A stretch of DNA of 64,000 nt from Kineosporia aurantiaca JCM 3230. Lineage in GTDB: Bacteria > Actinomycetota > Actinomycetes > Actinomycetales > Kineosporiaceae. Positions 9,013-17,183 of this stretch are shown piece by piece. How positions within the stretch are numbered: the first letter of the stretch is position 1; the number at the start of each line of letters is the position of its first letter. The DNA lies in the NCBI GenBank assembly GCA_000719025.1, contig JODP01000008.1, forward strand, positions 124,001 to 188,000. Direction: 5' to 3'. Under the pieces are notes generated by a model that saw nothing but the letters and a program-made list of their open reading frames with translations, made no database searches and was not told where the DNA came from. The position numbers and the translations under genes are program-made.

Positions 9013-11025
9013 TGTCATGTGGGGCCTCAGGACATAGGTGACACGTTGTTCTCGGGACTTGCTTGACAGAATTTGGCTCGCTCAGGATCCTGGCGCGTCA
9101 TGACGGACTCGGGGGATGTTCCGGACACGGGGTGGATGGTTGAGCAGCGCTACCGTGCGGTGCTGGAGGTTCTGGATGGGTCTCCGGTGGCCGAGGTCGC
9201 TGTTAGGTATGGGGTTTCGCGGCAGGCGGTTTACACGTGGGTTGCGAAACACGCGTCCGGTGGTGTGGATGCTTTACGGGAGAAGTCCCGTCGTCCGCGC
9301 AGTAGCCCGACCCGCACGGCCGCCGATGTTGAGGCGCTGATTTGTGAGATGCGTCGTGCGCATCCGCGCTGGGGTGCCCGGCGGATCGCGTATGAAATTG
9401 CGCAGCGACCGGTTTTATCACCGCCGGCGCGGGCGACGGTGCATCGGGTACTGGTGCGCAACGGGCTGGTCCGAGCCCAGGTTCAACAGCACCGACGCAA
9501 ATACCGGCGTTGGCAGCGCGAAACACCGATGTACTTGTGGCAGATGGACCTGGTCGGCGGGGTCTTCCTGGCCGATGGGCGGGAGTGCAAGATGCTGACG
9601 GGCATCGATGACCACTCCCGCTACGTCGTGATCGCGACGGTGCTGGCAGTCCCGTCCGGACGAGCGGTCAGCGAGGCGTTCCTGGCGGCCATGCGCGTCT
9701 ACGGGGTTCCGTCCGAGGTCCTGACCGATAACGGCAAGCAGTTCACCGGCCGGTTCACCAAGCCACGCCCGGCCGAGGTGCTGTTCGAGAGGGTCTGCCG
9801 GGAGAACGGGATCACCGCGAAACTGACCAAGCCCTACTCCCCGACGACCACCGGGAAAATCGAACGCTGGCACCAAACCCTGCGCCGCGAACTCCTGGAC
9901 GACGCCGGCCCGTTCGCCGACCTTCCGACCGCGCAAGCCGCGATCACGGCCTGGGTGACGACCTACAACCACGCCCGACCACACCAGTCGCTCGATATGG
10001 CCACTCCTGCAACGCTGTTTCGCCCGAGCACTACGAGCGGTTCTTCCCAGGAAGTCACTTCTGACAAGGATGCCAGCCCGACGGGACTGCTCGTGGAACA
10101 CGATCCCCAAGGCCTCGAAGCACAGCCTGTCAGGCCAGTACCGGTGAAGCCGGATTCCCTCGTTCCCGTGGGTATGCTCCTGTCCGGTTCAGCTCAGGCC
10201 GTCGAGTTCGACACCATCATCTCAGCCAGCGGGCAGCTCAACGTCGTAGCAGGCGTTCAGCGCATCCGCATGGGAGCAACCAGGGCCAGTCTTGGCGCGC
10301 ATGTCTGGGCGGACGAGAACAGCATTCACATCATCATGGACGAGGTGCTGGTCAAAACGGTGCCGTCCAACCTGAGCGCTGAGGATCTGCAGCACCTTCG
10401 GATGCGGGGCGCCCTCCCGGCCGGACCGCCACCAGCACCCCCTGCGCCCGCCACCAGCGACATCCCCGCAGGAGCCGCGATCGAGGTGGACCGCACGCTT
10501 GATGGCGACGGCTGCGCCGGCCTGGCCGGCCAGCGGGTCAAGATCGGTCCCGAACTGCAACGCCAACGCGTCACCTTGCGCCTGGACGGCCATCTCATGC
10601 ACGTCGTTCACGACGGGCACCTGGCCAAAACCCTCCCCTCACCTATCGAAACAGACCAAAGAGCGAAGCTGCGCGGCGCCAGGATTGCCGCTACCCAACT
10701 ACCACCACCGCACACAGGCCCCATCAGCGTCCAGCGCCGTGTCCCACGCGACGGCATCATCATGGTCACCCGGCAAAGGCTGCGAATCGGCAGAACCTAC
10801 GCCGGAAGAATCGTGACCGTCCACGTCGAGGACACCCACTTCCGCATCACCTGCGAAGGCGTCGAGATCTCCCTGCACCCCCGCAAAGAGCAACGCCAGG
10901 TCACACGCTGGAAAGCCAAGATCCACGCCCCCAGAACCTGACCGAACTCGTCAACCATCTCCTGACATCGTCAACCAAGTCCTGCGAACGATCCGTCAAC
11001 GAACTCCTGAGACCACACACGACAC
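9013..11025 (+). mobile_element. IS481-family insertion sequence, complete
   Basis: A 2,013-bp element bounded by 20-bp imperfect inverted repeats (17/20 identical): left TGTCATGTGGGGCCTCAGGA (9013-9032), right, reverse-complemented, TGTCGTGTGTGGTCTCAGGA (11006-11025). Flanked by a 7-bp direct duplication (9006-9012 and 11026-11032). It carries one transposase gene. Just inside the right end are three imperfect direct repeats of a CGTCAAC...TCCTG unit (from about 10949, 10969 and 10995), possibly transposase binding sites. Everything needed for activity seems present. Confidence 0.9.
9100..10941 (+). CDS. IS481-family DDE transposase with three C-terminal repeat domains
   Basis: 613 residues. 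An N-terminal helix-turn-helix (VRYGVSRQAVYTWVAK, about residues 35-50) is followed by an HTH_29/32-like segment and an rve-type DDE core. Candidate catalytic residues are Asp150 (LWQMDLVGG), Asp210 (VLTDNGKQF) and Glu255 (TGKIERWHQ), then YNHARPHQSL. From about residue 390 there are three imperfect repeats of a 55-65 residue beta-rich module (GQLNVVAGVQRIRMG, DGDGCAGLAGQRVKIG, DGIIMVTRQRLRIG), giving a protein about twice the size of a minimal IS481 enzyme. ATG 9100 is used; an in-frame TTG at 9073 and ATG 9136 are alternatives. Confidence 0.92.
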   Translation: MTDSGDVPDTGWMVEQRYRAVLEVLDGSPVAEVAVRYGVSRQAVYTWVAKHASGGVDALREKSRRPRSSPTRTAADVEALICEMRRAHPRWGARRIAYEIAQRPVLSPPARATVHRVLVRNGLVRAQVQQHRRKYRRWQRETPMYLWQMDLVGGVFLADGRECKMLTGIDDHSRYVVIATVLAVPSGRAVSEAFLAAMRVYGVPSEVLTDNGKQFTGRFTKPRPAEVLFERVCRENGITAKLTKPYSPTTTGKIERWHQTLRRELLDDAGPFADLPTAQAAITAWVTTYNHARPHQSLDMATPATLFRPSTTSGSSQEVTSDKDASPTGLLVEHDPQGLEAQPVRPVPVKPDSLVPVGMLLSGSAQAVEFDTIISASGQLNVVAGVQRIRMGATRASLGAHVWADENSIHIIMDEVLVKTVPSNLSAEDLQHLRMRGALPAGPPPAPPAPATSDIPAGAAIEVDRTLDGDGCAGLAGQRVKIGPELQRQRVTLRLDGHLMHVVHDGHLAKTLPSPIETDQRAKLRGARIAATQLPPPHTGPISVQRRVPRDGIIMVTRQRLRIGRTYAGRIVTVHVEDTHFRITCEGVEISLHPRKEQRQVTRWKAKIHAPRT

Positions 11026-11120
11026 TGCGGGGGTGTAGCGGTGTCCGTACACCGGGACTAAAGGAGGTACGTCGGCCAGGAGTCGCCGTGTCTTGGCTTT
11101 CGTCAGCTCTTCGCTCTTAA
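11026..11120 (-). pseudogene. SMI1/KNR4-like protein, 5'-side fragment beyond the IS element
   Basis: The minus strand reads KTRRLLADVPPLVPVYGHRY then TPA up to the IS481 insertion point; the continuation is at 9012-8734. The family's usual N-terminal 80-100 residues are not found upstream, where the 160-residue gene ending at 11117 begins, so the gene may already have been truncated before the IS arrived. Its left 7 bp (11026-11032) are the right target duplication. Confidence 0.7.
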
Positions 11121-11599
11121 TTTCGGCGACGATCAGAGACGGGCACCCGCGCGACGGAGACTGTCGCGAAGGCGATGTGCAGCTCTCCTGACGGCCAGAA
11201 CGAGACGCGGTGTACGCATCCTTCGCCGAAGAGATCGACCTCGTCATAGAGCACCTCGACAGCGTCCGAGGTGAGATCCATGCCATCCAGCTCCTGCAGC
11301 GTCATATTGAGATGAGCGTCCGCGTATGTCAGCGTAGCGATCTCGTAGCCAACTTGCAGATCTCCGATGAGCAACGCCCACGTGAAGACCCCTTCGCCGT
11401 AGGTGTAGTTGAGTACCCATCCATCGTGAAGATTCAGGTGGGCAAGTTGATACGCCTTCCCGGATAACCGATCTTGGATGCGATCGATGTGCTGTCGGTA
11501 CTCCTGAACGACTCGCTCCGCCTGCGCTTCCGACAGGACTCCGGAGTGCCAGTCGGACGTAAACCACCTCATGAGACGACGCTTTGTCAGGTCAAACAT
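11117..11599 (-). CDS. Hypothetical protein (weakly DUF4085-like)
   Basis: 160 residues, cytosolic, acidic. Layout: a short basic N-terminus (MFDLTKRRLMRWFTSDWHSG), a helical stretch with the AERVVQEYRQHIDRIQ pattern, NLHDGWVLNYTYGEG, and a beta-rich half ending in VSFWPSGELHIAF. The FTSDWH start, LHD core and final 'GE--I-F' strand recall DUF4085-like proteins found among immunity-type genes, but the resemblance is weak. GC content is lower than in neighbouring genes. It lies just upstream of the broken SMI1-like gene in the same direction, suggesting a small accessory cluster. Confidence 0.6.
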   Translation of the reverse strand: MFDLTKRRLMRWFTSDWHSGVLSEAQAERVVQEYRQHIDRIQDRLSGKAYQLAHLNLHDGWVLNYTYGEGVFTWALLIGDLQVGYEIATLTYADAHLNMTLQELDGMDLTSDAVEVLYDEVDLFGEGCVHRVSFWPSGELHIAFATVSVARVPVSDRRRN

Positions 11600-11704
11600 G
11601 GCCGACGCGATGAGCGCAGGTCCGGCGCCCGTTGCTGCCCGAATCGGGACGGCTGTCGTCGTAGCGGTAGCTGCGTTTCGCTTTGCACTGGCCTGGGAAG
11701 GCCC

Positions 11705-12466
11705 TCAATAATTTGCGGCCCAGATGACGCGGCCGTGCCTGGCGAAGATGTTGATGCGGGTCGATCGGTAGTCGGCCGTTAGAGCCTGGATGCAACCACC
11801 GTCTTCTCCCAGAAGTCGGAACCGCTCAGCCTCGGGGCCTGAGCCGTTGGCCATGCGGCGTACCTCGTGGACGCTGAGCCCCACCAGATCGCCCCGATAG
11901 CTGCTGTCCCCTTGGCGCGCAGGGTCGGCCAAGTGCGCGAAGCATGGCCAGGCTGAGGAATCCTCGGCATCTAGCGTGGGCCAGGCATCTGTTCCCTGTG
12001 TTGTAGCCGTCACCGCTGCATCCGTCGAGCGTGTGACTGTTGCGGCAGGATTTTTGGAACATTGAGAAAGACCTTCAGTCTGCCATTTTCCGTCGACGAG
12101 AATGACGGCCCCCCTGGCAATCACGATGGAATCGATGGAGTATTCGACGACAATTCTCGTGGATGAGCTGGCAATGGTCTGGGGCTGTAGGGCCGACCTC
12201 CATTCGAGGCCAACTTGACGGGTTAACGAGCTGATTGCCTTCTCTGCGGTAATTTCTCCGCCACTGGCGTCATAGTCGGCTACGGAACCAAAGGAGGCTC
12301 CCGACGGGCAGTTCGTCACTCCCGCGAGTGGCTTCGCCAGCAAGTCTTCGTTCGATGGATCCCTTTGCGCGGCAATTGCCCCGGTGGAACTGGCTTCGGA
12401 TGATCCGCAGCCACTCATGACTGCCAGCACAACAGCCGCGAGAGGCAGCGCGTATGTAGTGCGCAT
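11705..12466 (-). CDS. Lipoprotein of unknown function
   Basis: 253 residues. The signal peptide has a lipobox VMSGCG (Cys near residue 20), so it should be membrane-anchored outside the cell. A Ser/Ala-rich linker follows. The last 60 residues (LSVHEVRRMANGSGPEAERF then CIQALTADYRSTRINIFARHG) resemble the core of I78-type protease-inhibitor-like domains ('ADYR--R-N----G-V'), though this is a loose pattern match. The middle domain is not recognised. Monocistronic; moderate GC compared with its neighbours. Confidence 0.7.
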   Translation of the reverse strand: MRTTYALPLAAVVLAVMSGCGSSEASSTGAIAAQRDPSNEDLLAKPLAGVTNCPSGASFGSVADYDASGGEITAEKAISSLTRQVGLEWRSALQPQTIASSSTRIVVEYSIDSIVIARGAVILVDGKWQTEGLSQCSKNPAATVTRSTDAAVTATTQGTDAWPTLDAEDSSAWPCFAHLADPARQGDSSYRGDLVGLSVHEVRRMANGSGPEAERFRLLGEDGGCIQALTADYRSTRINIFARHGRVIWAANY

Positions 12467-12805
12467 GTCTCATTGTCGGCCAACCCCAGGTCGGGACGTA
12501 TGACCCGGACGGGCGACCCAGCGCACATATCCGCCTGAGGTGCCCAGTCCAAAGGGCGAGACGCGTCAAAGAAACTACAGCCAAGAACTCGGGCCTTGCG
12601 CCGTTTGCCTGACCTTCTGGCTGATGACTTGAAAGTCCACGTTACCTAGGTGAGCGTCGAATTGCTCTGCATCGTGCGAAGGACTTGCTCGGTCGCGTCT
12701 GACGTCATGCCCAACTCGTCGGCCTAGCCGTCGCTGCCTTGAGAACCCATTCCAATAGCCCGTGTGGCGAGATGCGACTCGGTGCTGACCGAAGCACCTC
12801 AGCCC
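12467..12805. other. 339-bp spacer without a recognisable gene
   Basis: Noticeably lower GC and stops in all useful frames. The left end should hold the promoter of the lipoprotein gene. A short minus-strand reading (PHGLLEWVLKAATARPTSWA, ending near 12705) looks protein-like but cannot be assigned. No hairpin or repeat stands out. Confidence 0.4.
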
Positions 12806-13357
12806 CTAGGCGACGGACGATTGCGTCCTGCGCCGGTAGTAGTGCGCTGCGACCACCAGGACGATCGGGCCCCAGATAAGAAGTGGTGCATAGCAACAGG
12901 TTTGCAGGATCGCCCAGCCGGTGTAGCCGTAGAGCATGTTGCCGTTCCACATGAAGGCCATGGCCGTGAACAGGGTGGTCGCGGCAACTCCTCCGACGAC
13001 CGCCGGCACCAGGGCCGCAGCCAGCGGGACCGAGCGGCCCCCGAGCACCGGAATCCACCGGGGCCAGGTTTCTCCCCAGCCGCTGACCAGGCCCAGGGTC
13101 AGGAACGCCAAACCGTCGGTCAGCGCCCCTAACCCTGCGAGGTATCCCAGGCGTTGCCAGAAGGGGTGGGACATCATGTCGGCCATGAGCTCGGCGTCCA
13201 TGCCCATCGAGACGCCGAACGCCAACGGCAGGCGCCACAGTGACGAGGCAACCGGGGCCAGGGCTGCGAGCTGGGCAGCGGTGCGGGCCCAGGCCGGAAC
13301 GGGTCTGGCCGTGGGCCGAGGAGGTCGGGTTCGCCGGACCGTGCGGGTGAACAACAT
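12806..13357 (-). CDS. Multi-pass membrane protein of unknown function
   Basis: 183 residues with about four or five membrane segments (PVASSLWRLPLAFGVSMGM, LAGLGALTDGLAFLTLGLV, LAAALVPAVVGGVAATTLF, CCYAPLLIWGPIVLVVAAHY) and a basic C-terminus. The R-x-P-x-W-x-R-x-A-A-x-L-A-A-L-x-P start and the CYAPLL-WGP motif are seen in actinobacterial membrane proteins often found beside two-component systems. ATG 13357 is preceded by AGAGGAT; a longer upstream frame lacks conserved sequence. It is divergent from the sensor kinase gene, with a 137-bp shared spacer. Confidence 0.75.
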   Translation of the reverse strand: MLFTRTVRRTRPPRPTARPVPAWARTAAQLAALAPVASSLWRLPLAFGVSMGMDAELMADMMSHPFWQRLGYLAGLGALTDGLAFLTLGLVSGWGETWPRWIPVLGGRSVPLAAALVPAVVGGVAATTLFTAMAFMWNGNMLYGYTGWAILQTCCYAPLLIWGPIVLVVAAHYYRRRTQSSVA

Positions 13358-13494
13358 GAGGATCCTCTGAAGGGTCGCGGTGGTGAAGGCGGCGCGAGCG
13401 GCTCGCCGGTGACAGCCTGCTGGGGCGGCCCGGGGCCGGGCCAGATGCCGATCGGCACCCTGTCCCGGCAGCGTTGCCGTCCTAAAATCAGCTT

Positions 13495-14559
13495 GTGATG
13501 ACAACCTGGGCCGCCGGAGCCGCCGCATCCGGTGGCGTGGGATCTCTGCTGATCACCGGCTTCTGGGTAGCAGCAGGGCCTCGGGAGGAGCCGTCCGGTC
13601 CGGCTCTTGCCCTGTGGTTGCTGGAAATCGCGCTCCTGTTGGTCCTGATCTTCCTGAGCGTTCGCAAGGGCCGTCCGCGTTCGGCTGCGGTGGCTGCCTC
13701 CCTGTGCGCTCTTGCCGTGGGTGTCTCCTTGCTGCGCTTCGGCTCGCTCAGCCCTCAGTTGGCCGGCGGCTGCTGTGCCTGGGGCTTGAGCGCGGTCGTG
13801 GCCGCCCTGATCGGCGGGTATCTTCGCCTGCTCGACCTCGGGCGGCAGCGGGCGGTCGAACAGGCCCGCCTGCAGCAACGCCTGGAGCTGGCCAGTGATC
13901 TGCATGATTACGTGGCCCACGACGTGAGCGAGATCCTGGCCCAGGTCCAGGCGGCGCAGATCCTGGCCCGGACCGATCCGGGCCGCCTGCCTCGGATGCT
14001 GGAACGCATGGACGCTGCTGCCGTACGGGCCCTGGACACCCTGGACCGCACGGTTCACGGCGCGCTGCAGGAGAACCCATCCACCGACGGCCCCGAGCCC
14101 GGACTGTGGGGATCGGTCAATGACATTGCGCCGCTGGCGAACCGATTTCAGTCATCGGGAACCGTTCAGGTGGATGTGCAGGTGCAGGACGAAGCGGTAG
14201 GGGTTCTGAGCCAGGAGGCCGGTCGGGAGGTGTACCGGGCGGTGGTGGAAGCCCTGACCAACATCCGCAGGCATGCGACGGAGGCCCGGAAAGTGCGCAT
14301 CGCCGTGCGGCGGGGACCAGAGGCTGGGCAGGTTGAGTTGAGCGTCACGGACGACGCGCCGGCCGTTGCTGAACCCGACCCGGCTCGAACCGGTCATGGA
14401 CTGGCGTCTTTGTCGGCTCGCATCCAGGGGCTGGGTGGCACGGTGTGGGCCGGACCGGGCCAGGTATGCGGGTGGCGTCTGTTGGTCACGCTGCCCGTCA
14501 CGACGGAGACTGCGCGCGAGGAGCGCAGCATGGTGACGAGTCGCCGGGCCCGGTCGTGA
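13495..14559 (+). CDS. Two-component sensor histidine kinase (HisKA_3/NarL type)
   Basis: 354 residues. About four hydrophobic segments (residues 10-110) form a membrane sensor without a large external domain. A coiled-coil linker and a HisKA_3 dimerisation domain with DLHDYVAHDVSEI follow; His137 is the likely phosphorylation site. A HATPase domain carries the N box EALTNIRRHA and a TGHGLASLSARI G-box. The start is GTG 13495, with ATG 13498 equally possible. Its stop overlaps the start of the response regulator gene, so the two form a translationally coupled pair. The stimulus is unknown; the divergent membrane protein gene is an obvious candidate target. Confidence 0.88.
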   Translation: MMTTWAAGAAASGGVGSLLITGFWVAAGPREEPSGPALALWLLEIALLLVLIFLSVRKGRPRSAAVAASLCALAVGVSLLRFGSLSPQLAGGCCAWGLSAVVAALIGGYLRLLDLGRQRAVEQARLQQRLELASDLHDYVAHDVSEILAQVQAAQILARTDPGRLPRMLERMDAAAVRALDTLDRTVHGALQENPSTDGPEPGLWGSVNDIAPLANRFQSSGTVQVDVQVQDEAVGVLSQEAGREVYRAVVEALTNIRRHATEARKVRIAVRRGPEAGQVELSVTDDAPAVAEPDPARTGHGLASLSARIQGLGGTVWAGPGQVCGWRLLVTLPVTTETAREERSMVTSRRARS

Positions 14560-15227
14560 TGAGTGCGCCTATCCGGGTCCTGCTGGCCGACGACCAAGAA
14601 GCCATCCGTGAGGCCCTCGGCGTCATCCTGAACGCGGAGGCCGATATTCAGGTGATTGCCGAGGCCGGAGATGGGGAGTCGGCGGTCGAGCAGGCCCGCC
14701 GGTTGCGTCCTGACGTGGTCCTGGCCGACATCCGTATGCCTCTGCTCGACGGGCTGGGTGTGACCCGGCAATTGGCCGGCCCCGATGTACCTGACCCCAT
14801 TGCGGTAGTCGTGGTCACCACGTTCGACCTGGACGAGTACGTGTACACCGCGCTGGAGAACGGTGCCTGCGGGTTCCTCCTCAAGCGGTCGATCCCGACC
14901 TTGCTGGTGGAGGCCGTCCGGGCCGCCGCCGGCGGCGACGCACTCATCAGCCCTCAGATCACCCTGCGGCTGATGGCTCACCTGCGCCAAAGTCGTTCCG
15001 CCGCAGGGCCCTCGCTGCAGGAGATCGCGATGGCGCGCCTGACTCCTCGGGAGCGGGAGATCGTCACTCATGTGGCCCGTGGCGCCACCAACAGCGAGAT
15101 CGCCCAGCAACTGTTCATCAGCCCCGGGACGGCGAAGAACTACCTGGCCACCATTCAGGAGAAGATCGGCGCGCGGAATCGGGTCGCTGTCGCCGTTTGG
15201 GCCTGGAAGAACGGCCTGGCTGGGTGA
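14559..15227 (+). CDS. NarL/FixJ-family response regulator
   Basis: 222 residues. The receiver domain has the acidic pair ADD (residues 10-12), phospho-acceptor Asp57 (VVLADIRMP), VVVTTFD and Lys109 (GFLLKRS). The C-terminal LuxR helix-turn-helix reads LTPREREIVTHVARGATNSE then FISPGTAKNYLATI. ATG 14559 overlaps the kinase stop codon. All receiver residues needed for phosphorylation are present. A 460-bp spacer separates it from the downstream PD40 gene. Confidence 0.9.
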   Translation: MSAPIRVLLADDQEAIREALGVILNAEADIQVIAEAGDGESAVEQARRLRPDVVLADIRMPLLDGLGVTRQLAGPDVPDPIAVVVVTTFDLDEYVYTALENGACGFLLKRSIPTLLVEAVRAAAGGDALISPQITLRLMAHLRQSRSAAGPSLQEIAMARLTPREREIVTHVARGATNSEIAQQLFISPGTAKNYLATIQEKIGARNRVAVAVWAWKNGLAG

Positions 15228-15687
15228 AAGACCATCCTCGGGTGGGGTTTGGCATCTACTTTGCTGCAGTCCGGTCACGCCGCATCGCTCTTGAAGCTCT
15301 CCCGGCCTCTCGCGTAAGCGATTTGAGGAAAACCTTTCGAGACGGGCTCATGGTTAACTGTTTACGGACCTGACATTCGAGTTGGCTCTGGTGATCGGGG
15401 AATTGTGGACGCCGTGGGATCGTCACCACGTCATCGTCCACAAAACGGAACTGAAGGACGTCCTTCATCTGGCTGTTGGTGGAGGCACCTGGTCGAGTGA
15501 CCCTCGCCAACCGGCAGATGGATGTTCCTGACAGTTTGCTGTGAAAGATGGTCGAGCGGGGGGAAATCTGCATTCTGCGCTTTTGGCCCATCTCGGGCGG
15601 ATGTTTGGGTTAGCGTCTCGGTGGGGGAAACACCCGCCCCAGGCGCACCAAGCGTCTGGAGGCCAGAACATCCGCTGTGGGGGCATC
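15228..15687. other. 460-bp intergenic region upstream of a PD40 gene
   Basis: No convincing coding sequence on either strand; GC is lower than in the flanking genes. GGTTAGCGTCTCG near 15608-15620 resembles GGCTAACGTCTCT upstream of the next PD40 gene (near 17130) and could be a shared promoter -10 region. The ribosome site is TGTGGGGGCATC before ATG 15688. The remainder is unexplained. Confidence 0.4.
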
Positions 15688-17046
15688 ATGCAATCGGTTC
15701 ATCGGCGACCCCTGATCGCCATCGGCATTATCGGCACCACCCTCGCGGCCTGCGCCCTGGCCGCGCCGGCGAGCGCCGCCACCGCGACCACCACCCTGGT
15801 CTCGGTCAGCGAGAACGGTGTGCAGGGCGACCGTCCGAGCTCGCGGCCCTCGATCTCGGCGGACGGCCGCTTCGTGGCCTTCGCCTCCGCCTCGGACACC
15901 CTGAGTGGCCTGGATCAGCCCGGCCCCGAGGAGATCCTGGTCAAGGACACCCGGACCGGCAGCGTGCAGCGGCTCACGGTCCCGATCAGCGGCGACGAGG
16001 CGGACGGCGACAGCTTCTGGCCGAGGATCTCCGCCGACGGGCGGTTCGTGACCTACGCCTCGTACGCCGGCAACCTGGTCGCCGGGGACACCAACAACGA
16101 CGCCGACGTCTTCGTCTACGACCGGATCCGGGGCGGCACGACCCGGGTCTCGACCGGGCTGAACGGGGTCGGCGGGGGAGGGAATCCGTCGATCTCGGCG
16201 GACGGAGGGCTGGTCGCGTTCTCGTCCGGGGCGAGCGACATCGTGGCCGGGGACACGAACAACTCGACGGACGTGTTCGTCTGGAACCGGTCGACGCACA
16301 AGACCGTGCGGGCGTCCGTGGGACCGCACGGCGTCCAGTCCGACACCCCGGCGCCGGGCGCGCCGCACCAGGGTGGACGCCGGGACAACGAGCAGCCGAT
16401 GATCTCGGCCGACGGCAGCACCGTGACGTTCACCTCGTACGCCACCAACCTGGTTCCCGGCGACACCAACGCCCGCGGTGACGTGTTCGTCCGCGACCTG
16501 CGCACGAACGTCACCAGTCGGGTCTCGCTGAAGGCGGGTGGCGGGCAGTCTGAGGCCGGCGGCATCGTCGGTGACGTCGGCAGCTTCGAGCCCTCCATCT
16601 CGGCGAACGGCCAGGTGGTCGCCTTCGGGTCCTACGAGACGGATCTGACCACCACAACGCCGGTCTCGGCCCGGAACTGGTACGTGTACAACCGGGTGAC
16701 CCACCGCACCGTCTTCGCTGAGTCCACCGTGATTGGCGGCCCGGGCACGCTGGGCGCCTCGGCCGGGGAGATCGCGCCGGACGGCGTGAACGTCGTCTTC
16801 ATCTCCGCAGACAGCGATGTCGTGGCCGGCGACACCAACGGACTGCAGGACGTGTTCATCCGGTCACTGAGCAGCCGGGCCAGCAAGCTGGTCTCGGTGA
16901 ACACCGACGGCACCCAGTCCAACGACTACAGCTACACCGGAACCGCGGCGCCGGGCGGGAAGTCGGTCGCGTTCGTGTCGGCCGCGTCCACCCTGGTCTC
17001 CGGGGACACCAATGGTCAGGCGGACGTGTTCCTGCGCCGCTTCTGA
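15688..17046 (+). CDS. Secreted TolB-like PD40 beta-propeller protein (copy 2)
   Basis: 452 residues. The signal peptide is residues 1 to about 32 (basic MQSVHRRP, hydrophobic core, ASAATATT). The mature protein is made of about seven blades with the motif SISADGRFVAF-S---LV-GDTN--DVFV-D; GDTNNDADVF, GDTNNSTDVF, GDTNARGDVF, GDTNGLQDVF and GDTNGQADVF recur in the turn of successive blades. No anchor, enzyme domain or cysteine pair is evident. ATG 15688 follows a GGGGG ribosome site; upstream in-frame codons give no signal peptide. It is followed by a strong hairpin and then by a tandem paralogue. Confidence 0.88.
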   Translation: MQSVHRRPLIAIGIIGTTLAACALAAPASAATATTTLVSVSENGVQGDRPSSRPSISADGRFVAFASASDTLSGLDQPGPEEILVKDTRTGSVQRLTVPISGDEADGDSFWPRISADGRFVTYASYAGNLVAGDTNNDADVFVYDRIRGGTTRVSTGLNGVGGGGNPSISADGGLVAFSSGASDIVAGDTNNSTDVFVWNRSTHKTVRASVGPHGVQSDTPAPGAPHQGGRRDNEQPMISADGSTVTFTSYATNLVPGDTNARGDVFVRDLRTNVTSRVSLKAGGGQSEAGGIVGDVGSFEPSISANGQVVAFGSYETDLTTTTPVSARNWYVYNRVTHRTVFAESTVIGGPGTLGASAGEIAPDGVNVVFISADSDVVAGDTNGLQDVFIRSLSSRASKLVSVNTDGTQSNDYSYTGTAAPGGKSVAFVSAASTLVSGDTNGQADVFLRRF

Positions 17047-17056
17047 CCTTTCACCA

Positions 17057-17106
17057 CGGCAATGGGTGGGGAGTGCTCCCCACTCCCCACCCATTGCCGC
17101 GTTTTG
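17057..17106. terminator. Strong hairpin between two PD40 genes
   Basis: A 19-bp perfect stem (CGGCAATGGGTGGGGAGTG at 17057-17075 pairs with 17081-17099) with a 5-nt loop, followed by CGTTTTG. It should terminate transcription of the upstream PD40 gene. Confidence 0.8.
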
Positions 17107-17183
17107 CCAACGCCGAGAACCACGAGCGGCTAACGTCTCTGCCCGGGGTCGCGCCCGTTTTATGAGCAGAAAGCCAGGAAATC

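Noticed and set aside
11117..12466. Polymorphic toxin/immunity island
   Set aside because: The SMI1-like relic and DUF4085-like gene hint at it, but no toxin, secretion or RHS gene is present; kept only as individual genes.
12705..13238. Minus-strand open frame overlapping the membrane protein
   Set aside because: Runs in another frame through a clearly coding gene; only its last 20 residues look protein-like and cannot be assigned.
17057..17099. Phage or plasmid attachment site
   Set aside because: Perfect hairpin followed by a short T-run directly after a stop codon is a terminator; no integrase or tRNA is near.
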